Part shown: positions 43,439 through 55,702 of the stretch, in pieces
Numbering within the stretch: the stretch's first letter is position 1
Layout of the letters: the number at the start of each line of letters is the position of its first letter
Assembly (NCBI GenBank): GCA_037179335.1
Contig: JAKZHN010000023.1
Coordinates: forward strand, 538,961 to 602,960
Source: Cyclaneusma minus
Lineage: Eukaryota > Ascomycota > Leotiomycetes > Marthamycetales > Marthamycetaceae
Direction: 5' to 3'
DNA length: 64,000 nucleotides
The notes under the pieces: generated by a model
Seen by the model: only the letters and a program-made list of their open reading frames with translations
What the model was told of the DNA's origin: nothing
Databases searched by the model: none
Made by a program: the position numbers and the translations under genes

Positions 43439-46400
43439 TCCCAGCGATGAGCAGAGGGGAAGCTATGTGGTCATATTCTGTTGGGCTTCACAAAGGCCCA
43501 GCGATACGTTCGTCATCCACTAGACGGACGGCTATGTTGTCATTTTGGGCATGATATTCATACTCGAGATGATGCAAGAACACCCAGACGACAGAAGAGA
43601 GCCTGACACTTCATCCGACAGCGTGTGTATATATGATATGGGGCTGCGATGCAGGCGCATAAATGGTATGAATAATGAAAAGGCGCGGAGCGTTTGTATT
43701 TGGAGAGCATTCACACGGATGGGGGCGCCCGATACCAGGCGGGCTGTCATGCATTGGGGTGGAGTCTTGGTCTGAGCATACTTGTAGCCATCATTGCTGG
43801 CATGTTCTGGTAGCAGATATACAATTAAGGTACCTTGTATAAAGACTACAGAAATCATTGCAGGCAGACCTTGTGAACTGCAGCTGATGGCATTCGCGGT
43901 TTTATTGCACACGAACGGGTTGGGGGCTTGTATGAGAGCCCCGTGCTCCATAGATACCGAGTACCGTCAAGGGGGCCACTCTCATCTCCAGCTACTCGCG
44001 GTGCGGCGGTGGCCTTTTCGCTTTCACTTAATACTTATGCTACGCAGTTACAGAGTACAGTAGGACGACAAAACCCTGCGCCCCCTTCCTAAATTCGGCG
44101 TGCCGGGTGTGGGAGTATTCCGCTGTCAGAACTCACTCTCAGAACGTCATCTACGTTGAGTCAATTGAGAAAACTGATCTCCTCGGTCTTTGGAATATTC
44201 CTAACCTTTGGGGGTACTTCTAAACTTCGAGGGTATTCTTAGTCACTAAGGATAATTCCCAGCACTACTAGTACTCATTAGGGATATCTTTAATCGTTGA
44301 AGAGGGATTCGGACTTTTGTTGCGTAATTGTAACACTGTTACACTGATTCGAACCTCTGTTTTCTAAGTTAAGGCTTGACTCTTGGTAGGCCTTCGCCTG
44401 AGCTTTAGGCCCATCGATGTTCGGTGCTGTTATCCGCAGCCAAAGCACCAGGAAGATATGTTGCGTGTATGACCTCTTACGGATGGCCTCACCTCGCAGT
44501 GCCTCACCTCGCAGTTCCTCACTGTTATGCGCAAAAAAATGCAACAAAATGCAGGATTTCTGGTTCCATCTGACCTCCGGGAGTTGCTTGTCCAAGTCGA
44601 CATGCGGCAGACGATTACTGCAATGGGAAGATCAGGTGTTAACCTCGAGTTCTCGACCTATGGATAAGTAGGTACTGATGGCAACCTGAACCGTCAAAGT
44701 GTAATGGATAGAAGGCAGTCAATATGGAACGGAATCACAGTAGTGACACACAAAAGGTCTGCACCCACTGTACTGCAAACGCTTCTGTTTGCAGCAGATC
44801 CAACATCCATCTATCCAGTTTTCACTGCATGACAATGGCAGACAGTCGACGAGGAATGCAGGTTGGGAAGCAATAACCAACGGCTCTAAACGAACAACAG
44901 ATGTGCAACAGAGAAGAACAACCTGCATCGACTCGCCCAGGCAGGCCGGGCACTCCATGCTGTTACACACGGCAACGTCCGGATCGACGTGCAACAAACC
45001 GAGGGGCATGAATTGGAAGAGATCTATTGATCTGAAACATCGTAAGATAAGAGAGCAATGAACTGAACGTTGTCTGTGCTATTAGGGTTCAATTATGGTG
45101 TGCTCTCTGGAGGTTTTTACATTTACAGAGGAAGGCGTACGAGAGGAAGGGAGCCCGGAACTGTAGCGTGTATCTCATCTCATTTTCATGGGCCAGGATA
45201 GAGGAAAGAAGCAGTTCTTACGCATGAATCTGTCTGAAGTAGAGGCGTAGGAGAAGTAAGTCACCACTCACCAAAACTTGATAGAGGAAAATGCCACTAA
45301 CCACAGGTTGATCAACAAAGTCCTGGTAGTGGGCCTGTTTGACGTTGTCTAGTACTCGGGTCCGGCAAGAGATCTCAGATGCGTTCCATGAATCATCGAG
45401 TTCTTCCCAGTGACATGAGACGGCTTGAAATAGCAAATGTTCCAGTTCTCGGGACTCGAGAAACCTCGGCCGCTCATCTGCAAGCATTAGCGAGGTACTT
45501 TGTTTGGCCAACCTTCGACATCTTCGATGGTTTGGTTCTCTTCGAATAGTAGAATGGCCTGAGCGAATGAACTCGTGGCTTCACTCAGTTCACTGCTAGT
45601 CTGCTGTCAATAATGCCCAAGGTTTTAAAAACCGGGAGACAAACTTCCCGCAGGTGTGACTTCGGATCCGCAGATCAATTGAAACCTAAATGCGTAGAGT
45701 TGATGAGCCTCAAGCACTAAGCCCTACGAGCATGAAGACGCAGTGCCTGCAAATTCCCGAGCCCCCGGTGCTTTCTCGGTGAAGGAATGCAAGTATTGGT
45801 TATGATATCGCCACCAAGCAGACGAATGGTCTTGGATTAAGTGATCATGGGCGGGCACTGCTTGGCCTTGCGGGTGACAGCATGGTTCCGAATTCCGAGA
45901 ATCGCCGTGGAACCCCAAGAGGCAGGATGCAGGAGATCCCAGTCGCTTTGGCAAGGAATTAAGCAGCCCTTGTTCAGTATTCAGAAGCTTGAAGGGACCC
46001 TGGAGGCATAGACCGCCAGTTCAGGCGAGTATTGTGAAACGGCGTGGAAATAGGGGGAGTCCTCGCAGTTCCACGCCGTGGAGAAACATAGCTCGCAAGG
46101 CCACCATGGAATGGACGGGAGCTACTCAACCAACTCACGTACGACGCGGCCCGGCGCATGAAGAGAGAGAGTTGCGTTTGAGATAGCAGCGACTGGCGAA
46201 ATGCCTTGTGTCATCGATGTACTCAGTACTGAGAAGATTGTTGGAAAGACTGAACTAGAGCTGATTCAGGATTGAGATTCTGCATCAGCAGCTGGCCGTG
46301 CTGTGAGTACATAATGAGTTTCGCTTGTTCCCCGCAAAGGCCTCTTTTTTGGCTTAGCTGCAGCTACTATAAATATACGACTGACTGTTGGACTCCATGT

Positions 46401-47239
46401 CTGGTCGGAATCTTTTTATTTCCGACTTATACTCCGCATTTTCTGCACACATCTTCCACAATGCGGGGGCGTGTCCGGTGACCCGGAAATTGGACTTCGG
46501 CCGACCTCAATCTTTTGTGACACTGGTGCCGCGTCTAATTATGGAATTTTAGGGTTTTAAGCCTGCTATTTTGGGAGCGATCGACTCGGGGGCAATACCG
46601 TTCACGGCGCATGAGATTCTCCGTGAAGCCGAGCAGATAATGATAATCCGCATCCCGGCCAACGTGAAACAACTCCTGCCCAATTTCACCGCACCCAGCA
46701 ACACAACGACGCTCACCAACATCCACGACTCCAACATCAAAGGCGAACTGAGAAGTGGCAGATCGCAACCAGCCACATTCCAAGTCGCAAGTCGCACGAC
46801 TACCCCACGGCTGTTCTATCTCTGGACTAACTTCACTACTCAGCACACTGCGACACCACGAGCCGTGCACCTCCTCTACCAGTCTGGCCCACTTCAGCCT
46901 GACCCTTGTCCTGTCGCCCAGCCCCAAGGCTACTTGACTTGCAGCCACCCCCCCAACAACAGACACACGCCGCCGTCTGCCATCTGCTCCTTCCCCCCAA
47001 ACAGCCGACTATTTGTGGTGCCTATAACGGCAACTGCTGTGCCAATTCCACCGACTCCTCTTTACACACGCCACTGTTTCCATATCTGGTGCCTCTATTG
47101 CACCTAGCCTAGCCACTCCCTATACGCCCTGCTCACCCAATCAGCGTCGTATACCACCCCAGTCCCTTACGTTGCAGCACCACCGCCTTGGCTCACCCTC
47201 CGACACATCCTACTTATCCTTCCAGGAACCCTCGACATC
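43439..47239. other. 3.8 kb without a supportable gene
   Basis: Frames are short and overlap on both strands. A 15-bp direct duplication of CTCACCTCGCAGTGC type lies at about 44488-44520, and a TTGGAATATTCC palindrome at 44190. The last ~700 bases, including a 178-codon plus frame at 46571 overlapping a 143-codon minus frame, are probably the promoter and leader of the phosducin-like gene. Confidence 0.5.
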
Positions 47240-48134
47240 ATGGCAGCCAAAACAGCAGCACAGGAAGAGTTCGACAACATCTTCACCAAGAACGCCGACA
47301 GTCGCAAACATCACCCCGAGGACTCCGACTCTCAACACTCCCAAGAGGAACCCGACGAAGAGACCCAGTTCAAGTCAAAGCAGATCGAAGAGACCCTCAA
47401 AATGCCTGTCTTCGACCAGAGCAGCCGCTACAACTTCCCCGACCAGGCCTTTGACCAAGGATGTGTGACGGGTGTGAAGGGCGTCATCGCCGATGCACGA
47501 AGCTACGAGCAAGCAAAGAGGGCCTCTCCAAGCTGGAGGGGCAGGCTCGGCCAGATCCGGGACCGCACCTCGAAACTGATGTTGACCAGCCCGCCACTCT
47601 TGGAGGACAAGAGCGATGCCGACAGCGACAGCGACGAGGAGTTCCTCGAGAAGTGGAGGGAATCCAGGCGATTGGAGATCGAACAGGGCTCAGACATCCG
47701 AACAAGAAGGACCAGCCCTAGTGTGCGACGATATGGACGATTCGATGAGGTTGATGCTCTGGGCTACCTTGATGCCATCGAGAAAGTCGGAAGGGATACG
47801 ATTGTTGTTGTGTTTGTCTATGACCCAGAGGTATGTCTACCTATCTACTGCATGCCTACATGTTCAAGACTAACTCCCACTATAGTGCCCAGTGTCTCAA
47901 GTCATCGAAGAAGCCCTCACCCCTCTGGTTGCTAAACACCCCGCCATCCACTTTGTCAAGGCCGACTACGAAGCCCTCGAGTTCGACAATGCTGGTGTGC
48001 CCGCCATCCTGGGTTACAAGAACCAGGGCGATCTCTTCGCCAACCTCACCTACATCATCGACCAGATCCCCGAGGACACCAACTTTGACACCGCCGCTTT
48101 GGCCACCGTTCTGAAGAAGCACGATATCTTGTGA
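47240..48134 (+). CDS. Phosducin-like protein (BDM-1/PhnA type), G-beta-gamma chaperone
   Basis: Two exons (47240-47830 and 47886-48134; 55-nt intron with branch GACTAAC) give 279 residues. Phosducin-like proteins help fold and assemble G-protein beta-gamma dimers in the cytosol; fungal members (Cryphonectria BDM-1, Aspergillus PhnA) are required for G-beta signalling, growth and development. The N-terminal third is acidic and helical. The conserved phosducin segment spans GCVTGVKGVIADARSYEQAK. An acidic Ser/Asp run (DKSDADSDSDEEFLEKWRE) and RRYGRFDEVDALGYLDAIEK follow. The thioredoxin-like C-terminal domain contains VFVYDPECPVSQVIEEAL, rebuilt exactly across the splice, and HFVKADYEALEFDNAGVPAI. 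It ends KKHDIL. No neighbour is functionally linked. Confidence 0.88.
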
Positions 48135-51100
48135 TCGCCACCTATTTTTCCGGCAAAAATCCCTGAGTGGAGACCAAACTCCTCCTGAAACGCGCACGGC
48201 TGACGCACGGCCTCCTCGCATCTGTCACCCCATCAGACCACGCTGTTGTCGATTCCATCGGGCATGCATCTCGGACATGCATAGACCCAGTCGACCCAAA
48301 TAGCGATGAGATGATCATCATACTTTGGTGCGGCGAACATGACGTCGATTTCGAATCTTCATCCTGTATTGAAGCCACTTCAAACCACCAGACCTACTTC
48401 GGCAACTTGTACCATTATTGGCAACTTGTACCATACTCAGAGAGAGTCCTCCTGCATCCACAGCGGCATGATCATCATTTGGGCGGCGAACATCTCACCA
48501 GCATCGGGCGTTACGGTATCGGCGGCGACCATCATTTGCATCGGCGTCGTATATCATATTCACTCGGTTTTGAAAGGATGTCTCGAATCCTCCTAGTTTA
48601 TGGGCTCTGATGTAAGGGGCGACGAATGCATAAACTTACGAAAATTTCTTTTGTTGATCCTCATGTTGCTGCCACGACTACTGGAACTGGCGTCGGCATG
48701 CGGCATGGGACAAAGGGTAGATAAGTATTGTTGAGAAGCGTCGGATATACCAATAGACCGTTGTATTCTTGATACTCTACCAAATCTATCCCTTACTTCT
48801 TCCGTGAACCCTCTTTCTGCTGCTGTGAGTCGAAGTGATGGAAAGGCTTCTTTTGTTTGAGAATGTTCCGCTATCTGTGTGTTGTGGGCTTTTGTTGAGG
48901 CGGCTACGGTCGGTGTTAATGTTGTTATATAGCATGCAATAAAAGACTGGCCCTCGAACAAGAGGAGGAATCCAGGTCTGGTGGCCCACTTGGTACCAGG
49001 TACTGGGGTTGCTTCCAGCTTCCTCCTCTCTTATGGACTGCGCAGAGAATTACTTGAGTGGTTTCTGGTTTCAGCGAATGGGAATGGTAATGTGGGAGTC
49101 TGTTTGCCCCTATTTAGATTTCCAGGTCTCCTGCGGGCGTCTGCTTCTAAGGAGGCCTGACGCGGAGTTTCGCCGGCTCATCTACATTATTTGATTTTGT
49201 TGACTATTTTTCGTGTTTTCATCCCCCATTCCTTTCAATTTGGACCTTCGGTGGCACGTTTTCTTTTCCTCGCACTGAGTAAATGGTGGACTTGTTGCAC
49301 ACTGTGGACTCATTCCTCAAGCGACATTTACTTTGTTACTAACTTTGGTTCTACCGCGAGTCGTCGTTGTCCATGACCTGCTGGGTTGGAATTGTCGTAT
49401 GTGAAAACATCGCAGCACATCGAAAGCCCGTGGTGGGTTTCTTCTGCAATTGGTGAAAGATCCAACATCACGTTTCTTCAGAGCCTGCTGAATCTAAGCC
49501 CTCGAATAATGAATGATGAAGGGCTTGCTACTTTGCTGGAAGTAAGGAGCTGCATGATGCATGGGGCACGAAAGGCTTTGTGTCAAAATTCATCACTTCC
49601 TTGCGTACTCACAACAGCTGGTTGTAGGTAGTCGAGGGTTGGATGACTTTTCTTCAGACATACATACGTCAACGAGTGGTATAGTCACAGTATAACAAAA
49701 TTTCTGTGGGGGCTTTATTTACGGACAACGTTCCCGAAATATCTGCCCAGAAGTCAAAATTCGATAACTTGATCCCATTTCATAGTTCGTCCCAGACCCT
49801 CTGCCGTGAATTTAATTGGAATCTGAACCCAAGAAAAGTAAAGTGTGCCAGCGGATCCCTTTCGACCAGGAGGTTCATCTACTTCTCAAAAAGCGAAGTC
49901 TATTAGGGCGCTTTAGGGTAGGTCAATGTTGCGGAGTCAGGGTTGGAGATTTGAAGTGGTGGTTTGCGGCAGTCGCTAAGAAGAAGACATTGTTTTATTG
50001 TGTAATGTGGGCTGATTTTTGAAGCTATTTTCACAAGGAAGAGTTTTTAGGAGTGTTCGGAATTCGAGATGAAGAACATTCGGTCCTTGAGTATTGATAT
50101 GGCATCCAACCTGCCTTCTAGATAGACATGCTTCCAATACACTTGTTTCTGATATTAGAACATAGCTTTATTGTTGAGTAGGGTCGGAAAGGCATAGACT
50201 GAAAAGTCTAGCTAAGAAGAAGCTTATATGCTCCAGGAGAGGCTATGTCAAAGGCCTTTCTCACTAGCACACAAAGAGCTGAAATGGGCTTAGTCTTGCA
50301 TGCTCAATATTTTTGACTGGAGTTCTTGGCTCTGTCAGGGTTTACGTTATTCTAGACGTCTATACGATCCATACCCCTTTCTTCTGGACACTCTCAAGCC
50401 TTTCTCTGGTCTATTTCATTAGTGTTTCCTGTTCTGAAGGTATTCCCAGGTTTAGAGCCCCCCACCTTAGCATCTTGACAGTAATATAAGCGGTGGTGAT
50501 CGAGACCCATTTCTCCAACGACTTTTTCACAGTAGCACTGGGTTTGGTTTCCAAAGAAAGCACAGCGCTTGGGGGCAAAAAAAAGAGAAACGGTCTTTCC
50601 AAAGTGTCATCTGGGAGAGAGTGGAGAGGTCAGAGGGGCCATCAAACGTCGCTTTTCAACCTTGAGAGCCTCAAGATCAGAATGCACTATGCAATCAGAA
50701 TCTGCTCAACCACACACTGCACATTCGCACATAAACGGTGCAGTGCATTGAGCCGGCTTCAATTAGGTACCCTGAAAGGCTCGAACACCTGGATTTCGGA
50801 GACTTGGATGTTGAAGCACCAAAGGCCGAAACGTCGTCGTGGAGGACATTCACGGAGGGAGACCAAGCACTTTGCCCACTACCAGACTTCTTCGAAGTTG
50901 ACAGACCGGTTGTGCTAACGATGAGTCCATTATCCGAGCTTTCCCGAAAGTAGTGTCCTTCAGTCCGGCCCACACCTCATCTCAGTCATGTCGGAAACTC
51001 CATTCTCATCAGGACCACAAGATGTCTTCGAGTGACACCCGAGTTACTGCTATGCCCTATTCCTTTCTGCTTCAATCCCCCGCCAAGGTTTACCTTCCTT

Positions 51101-52007
51101 TTATAGCAATGTTTTACTACAACTGTGATACCGAGGTTATAGGTAAAAGTGCTGGAGGTATACGCTTTGTTCGATTTCGACCCTGGTATTACCTGGATCA
51201 CTTCGAGAACCGCAAACATGGTCCTCAAAGTCAAGGCTCAAGCAAGCTGCTTCAGGTCCTGAGAGACCTGAGATACAGAACCGACTGGCGTTCCTAATCC
51301 GTGGAAAGAGGACGTAGAGTATGGAAAAAACAAAGGTCGTTTGGAAGAAACCAAATTCCCACATCCTCGTGACCTAATTATTCCTTATTATAGTATTGGG
51401 TGCTTGAAGTTTGAATTGCAGACGGACTGTTTTCTCATAGCATTGTTGCAACTCGCAAAGGCAAGGTACCGGTCTCATTTCATTCTCTAGGTACCAATAC
51501 TTCGCGGCTTGCTATGAATTCATATGATTTACATCTTCGATTGGACTACAACCACGATTAGGGTAGCTTTGAAGGAAGTAAAACTCGTATTCGTGGGGAC
51601 CCAGAATTCATCACGGCACAAAAAGAGTTTTCTTCAGACCCAGGGCCAGCGACCTATCCCGAGGATTGGTTGTTTAGCAATCCCTTTCTCTCACAGTCGT
51701 TGCAGCTGTAGACCGGTTCTCAGATCAATTCTACCAAGTTCTGGTGATCTCCCACTGATAGGTCTTTGGAAATAGACAATGACGTACAACCGTATAGGAG
51801 AGTGAGTCCGAGTCCTGAAAACAGCGGAGAAACAACATGGAGGGATCTTATGAGCACAAGGAGAGACTCATGGCTACCCGCTGAGAAGCAAAGCAAACAA
51901 TGGCATCTGGCTTGCTGGCTGGTGTAAGCAGTAGTGCTTCCACTCAGGCAGGGCGCTAAGCCGCTGATGAGGTGAACTTGGACGCTGTAAAGTTGCTTGA
52001 AATGAAG

Positions 52008-52105
52008 GTGAACTTGCGCTTAATGTGAAATTGCGCTGAATGTGAACTTGCGTTGAATGTGGATTTGCGCTGAAGATGAACTTGGTCAAGGTGAAGTTGC
52101 CCGAT
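52008..52105. repeat. 17-bp minisatellite, four full and two partial units
   Basis: Units are GTGAACTTGCGCTTAAT, GTGAAATTGCGCTGAAT, GTGAACTTGCGTTGAAT and GTGGATTTGCGCTGAAG, followed by 15-bp ATGAACTTGGTCAAG and GTGAAGTTGCCCGAT. Looser GTGAACTTGGA and AAGTTGCTTGA copies precede and follow it, so the array once extended further on both sides. Confidence 0.9.
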
Positions 52106-52300
52106 ATTGAGTTGCTTGATGTAAATAGAGATGTGGGAAATGTGCCGAGAAATCCTGATACCTACAAAACAAGAACGCTTTACTCTCGGACGAGGCGAGG
52201 AAACAAACACAGGCTTGTCGCTCATCAATGTAGCCTTGCTGACCTGCATAAGCTTTAACTGCGGGTTCTGCTGTCTTTCACTATACAGAATCAGGTTTCT

Positions 52301-52811
52301 ATGTCATCTGCTATGGGGGAGGGTGCGAATAACGACGAAGCTTTGCACCGAGACATAGATGTGTCAAGCGGTCAAGCTATTGATACTTCGAGGTCTTTTC
52401 TTACCACTGGCCTTCGGTGCAAGACTGGGTCCAGAGTTCGGATGTCTGACAGTGGTTACTCGGGATATGGTGGCATTACGAAGATGGCGCAACATTACCT
52501 TGAAGACGAGATAGTAGGCTATGAGCATGAGCGTCGGTATTGGGGCTGGTGGTCAGAGAGAGAAAGAGGAGTGCTTATCTTTTGTCTGGCCTCCCCACCT
52601 CGCCGATCTCCTGTTGAAGAAAGTGGAGCATGAAGAAGGTGAAGTAAGAAGAAAACAATGTCGGTTTCTGGCAAATCTCTTGCGAGAAAACAGGGTCCAC
52701 ATAAATGATCTTAGCAAAGTGTTGAGCTTGACAGCGTCGCAGAACGAAGTACCATCACAGTGTCTGGATCATTTCGCAAGATGGAGCGAGGGGCATGGTT
52801 CTCAATTCTAA
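52301..52811 (+). pseudogene. Possible broken gene: two open frames offset by one base
   Basis: The first frame (from 52301) contains SDSGYSGYGGITKM and HERRYWGWWSERE. The second (to the stop at 52811) contains KEECLSFVWPPHLADLLLKK and RKQCRFLANLLRENRVHIND. They overlap within a GAGAGAGAAAGAGGAG run near 52553-52570, where a slip of one base would fuse them into one ~165-residue protein-like sequence. I do not recognise a family. It may be a pseudogene, an assembly error in a simple run, or chance. Confidence 0.3.
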
Positions 52812-52877
52812 CGTTTATCATCCGCGGTCATCTAATGCCTGTCTGATTTTTGGTTATCCGCTGAAAGTCATGCTTCG

Positions 52878-53964
52878 TCAAGTCCATCCCCCCAAACTTT
52901 CCTCGTTTGAGAAATTTACAACTTGCTGTTGATGATGTCGACGACTAATAGCTCGTTAGCAAATAAAACCTCGAAGTTCTTGCGATCAGTCAGGAGCCAA
53001 CTTACAAGCAGGCTTCAAACTGGCGCCGCCGACCAAGAACCCATCGATATCCTTCTGGGTGCTCAAATCCTTGCAGTTCTTCTCACTGACACTGCCACCG
53101 TAGATAATTCTGGTCTTCTCAGCCGTCTCCTTGTTCACAGCCTTGGCCAACCACTCTCTGATGGCCTCGTGCACCTCCTGAGCCTGCTGTGTAGTGGCAA
53201 CCTTGCCGGTGCCAATGGCCCAGATGGGCTCGTAGGCAATCACCACCTTGCTCCAGTCCTTGACCTCCTTAGCGACAGCCTCCAGCTGCTTTGTCACCAC
53301 CTCCACAGTCTTGTTGGCTTCGCGTTGCTCCAGCGATTCACCGCAGCACAGGATTACGCCAATGCCGCCGGAAAGCGCCGCGGCCGTCTTCTTGGCAATG
53401 AAGTCGTCTTGCTCGGCGAGCAGAGTGCGGCGCTCCGAGTGGCCCAGAAGGGTCCAAGTGATCTTGCTGTCCTTGAGCTGCTCGACGGAGATCTCACCGG
53501 TGAAGGCGCCGTTGGGCTTGTCGAAGACGTTCTGGGCGGCTACTTCGATGCCGGGGCGGAGGTGCTCGCGCGCGAGGAGGAGGTAGAGGGTAGGAGGGGC
53601 GATGACGACCTCTAGATTCAGATCAGCATCAATGAGTGCTCTAGTCATTGCTCCTGAAAGCTGAGCAGGCAGTGTAAAGAAGGAGGGATGAGGTTGAAGC
53701 TCGAGAGAGTTGCGAGGTTTGGGGATGGGTACGAACCGGCCTTGGGGTCGATCTTGGCCTCGTTGAGGTGGGCGATGATGCTCTTGATGGTGGAAATAGT
53801 TCCATTCCTATGTCGCACACGATACTCAGCACGGTGTATCCTCAAGACGGTTCCATAGCTCTCAGTGTCCCGTATTGAAAGTGTTGAGATCTCTCTTCAT
53901 GAAGCCCGAGCCAATTTTTCACTCACATCTTGAAGTTACCTCCGACGAAGAATTGACGAGCCAT
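52878..53964 (-). CDS. tpiA: Triosephosphate isomerase
   Basis: Glycolytic enzyme interconverting dihydroxyacetone phosphate and glyceraldehyde 3-phosphate in the cytosol. Four exons (53964-53927, 53807-53737, 53611-53006, 52945-52878) join in phase to 260 residues. Catalytic residues are all present: Lys in GGNFKMNG, rebuilt across intron 1; His in GHSERR; Glu in AYEPIWAIGTGK. The phosphate-binding IIYGGSVSEKN and GFLVGGASLKPA are also present. Intron 2 ends at the CTAG at 53612 rather than an earlier AG, because only that gives the family sequence EVVIAPP. After FVDIINSK, where most TPIs stop within about two residues, the frame continues about 13 residues, giving an unusual C-terminal extension. 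Position of introns 1 and 2 early in the gene is typical for filamentous fungi. A TATA-rich element lies ~250 bases upstream. Confidence 0.95.
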
Positions 53965-54460
53965 GTTGGGCAATTCGGATGTGGTGAAATGTAGGGTTCT
54001 GAGGGAAGGTATAATTGTTGAAGTAGGTTCGAGGGTCTTTCTGCTTCGATTTAATTTGTGTGGCGGAGAGTTGGAGAGATGTTCTGTGAGACGATGAGGG
54101 GTGCTGAGGTGACCTCAAAGGTGGGGCACCAATTTGGTGGGGCAGAGTGACGGCATTTTGCTGTCCCCGAATCTCGCCGATGCTGGCGGTCGCGGGTGAA
54201 GGCCGAGGGCTATATAAGATATATATATAAAATCCAAAGACGGGAAAATGAAGACGCGATAAATTAATGGTCATCTAATTCGTGTTGACTGGAAACTGTT
54301 CCCTCCAATCTAGGGCTTACTGATGCTGTTGCATGTGTTACAGTCCAAGTTTTGCGCTTAACCGTCTAAGCCACTTCGTTCGATGCCTCTTTCCTGCTTG
54401 TACAGGAGTTCAGTGACATGTGAAACCTCCAAAGTCGCCAGTGCAGAGGACACCGTCTTT
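53965..54460. promoter_or_regulatory. TPI promoter region / SDR 3' region
   Basis: About 500 bases between two minus-strand genes. The stretch TATATAAGATATATATATAA at 54211-54230 reads as TTATATATATATCTTATATA on the coding strand, ~250 bases before the TPI start, and is a plausible TATA element. No gene was recognised. Confidence 0.45.
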
Positions 54461-55702
54461 TTATATCGTACTCCAGGCGTTGTCCACATTCAACTCTGTT
54501 CCTGTGACCATTCTGGCCTCATCGCTTGCAAGAAACAAAATAGCATCTGCTACGTCACTTGCAAGCACATTCGGTGCACTGTTGGCCGCGTCAGGGGTAT
54601 ATGCGTCGTAGATGGGTCTGAGGCCTCGTCAGTTTCTTTGGTGGACGAATTGGACAAAAAGATTGGGAAAGAAGAAGAAAGGAGGGAAGCGGAGACATCG
54701 AGAGAACGTCACATACTTGTATGAGTTGAAGGCTTCAAGATCCATAGGCGTGCCGGCTTGCTTGAAAGAGCGGAACATGTTGGTGTTCACACCTGGTTGT
54801 TTTCTCAGTAAGTGATGTGCGGATCTTGAGAATCAGGAGGAAACTGGAAGCTTACCTGCAGGAGCAACACAGTTACACCTTATGCCATCATTGCGAAACC
54901 TCCATGCCACGTTCTTGCTTGCCCCTAGCTTTTGTGTTCATCAGCAAAAGTTTCTTCTAGGGGTTCAGTCAGGAGATATCTTCCTTGAAAGGTTCCAAAA
55001 GGATGTAATGCCTCCATTCTAGCAAATGTGAACCGGAGATAGCAGGAAGAAGAGCAGAAACCTCAAACCTACCAAAGCATGTTTGCTAGCTGTATAAGCA
55101 ATGCCCGCCGCTGCTCCACTCGTACTCGACTTGCTTGTGACATTGACAATGGCACCCTTTTTTTGCTCTTTCATGGTGGGGATCACGGCCCGCATCAACT
55201 GGACCGGGACATGCGTGTTGATAGACATGACTTTATTCCACTCTCCATCTGTGACAGCGTCTGCGGAAGCAAAACTGTCCATGATACCGGCGACGTTGGC
55301 CAGGACGTCGATACGGCTAAGTGCTGGTCAGCATGATGTCTTCAAACATGACATATTGTAGCCGGCTCACGGAGCGGAGATAATGACCGGATAATCAAAA
55401 AGGATTGGGGGAATTCTGGATCATGAAACCGTAGAGTATAAATGGATGCGGAAGAAAGGTACCACTCACCCATACTTCTTCAGGCAAATCTCTACCGCCC
55501 TCTCACATGCCCCCTCTGTCGTCAAGTCTGTTCTTAGGTGGGAGAAGCCTTGGCCAATCTCATTGACATCAAGGTCTGTCATGTCAACGCCAAAAACATT
55601 GTATCCATTCTGAACGAATAGCCTGGCCGTCGCCAAGCCAATGCCACTCGCACAACCCGTGATGATAGCAACCTTCTCAATCTTCTTCCCGTTGCCGTTC
55701 AT
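54461..55702 (-). CDS. Short-chain dehydrogenase/reductase (SDR)
   Basis: Five exons (55702-55470, 55316-55069, 54924-54856, 54792-54717, 54617-54461) join in phase to 260 residues, the usual length of classical SDRs. The Rossmann NAD(P)-binding motif is TGCASGIG, with the dinucleotide-selecting Asp in NVFGVDMTDLD favouring NAD(H). ANVAG follows, and the catalytic Ser, Tyr and Lys lie in NVTSKSS and YTASK. The last exon, ending VTGTELNVDNAWSTI, is the usual SDR close (TG..L.VDGG/A..). The start is the ATG at 55702; the reading frame extends upstream only to a TTG. Substrate unknown; the closest look is to fungal 3-oxoacyl-reductase or sorbitol-dehydrogenase-like members annotated from homology. 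Intron-rich for this window. Confidence 0.88.

Larger units (their letters stand above)
48135..52877. other. 4.7 kb with minisatellite and gene-like fragments
   Basis: No intact gene recognised. Small direct duplication of GGCAACTTGTACCAT at about 48399-48434. Two adjacent unrecognised frames lie at 50738-50953 and 50953-51297. A 17-bp minisatellite lies at 52008-52105, followed by a pair of overlapping frames at 52301-52811 that may be a broken gene. Confidence 0.5.

Noticed and set aside
46535..47107. Overlapping 143- and 178-codon frames before the phosducin-like gene
   Set aside because: They occupy the same bases on opposite strands, and neither resembles a protein family; probably promoter and leader.
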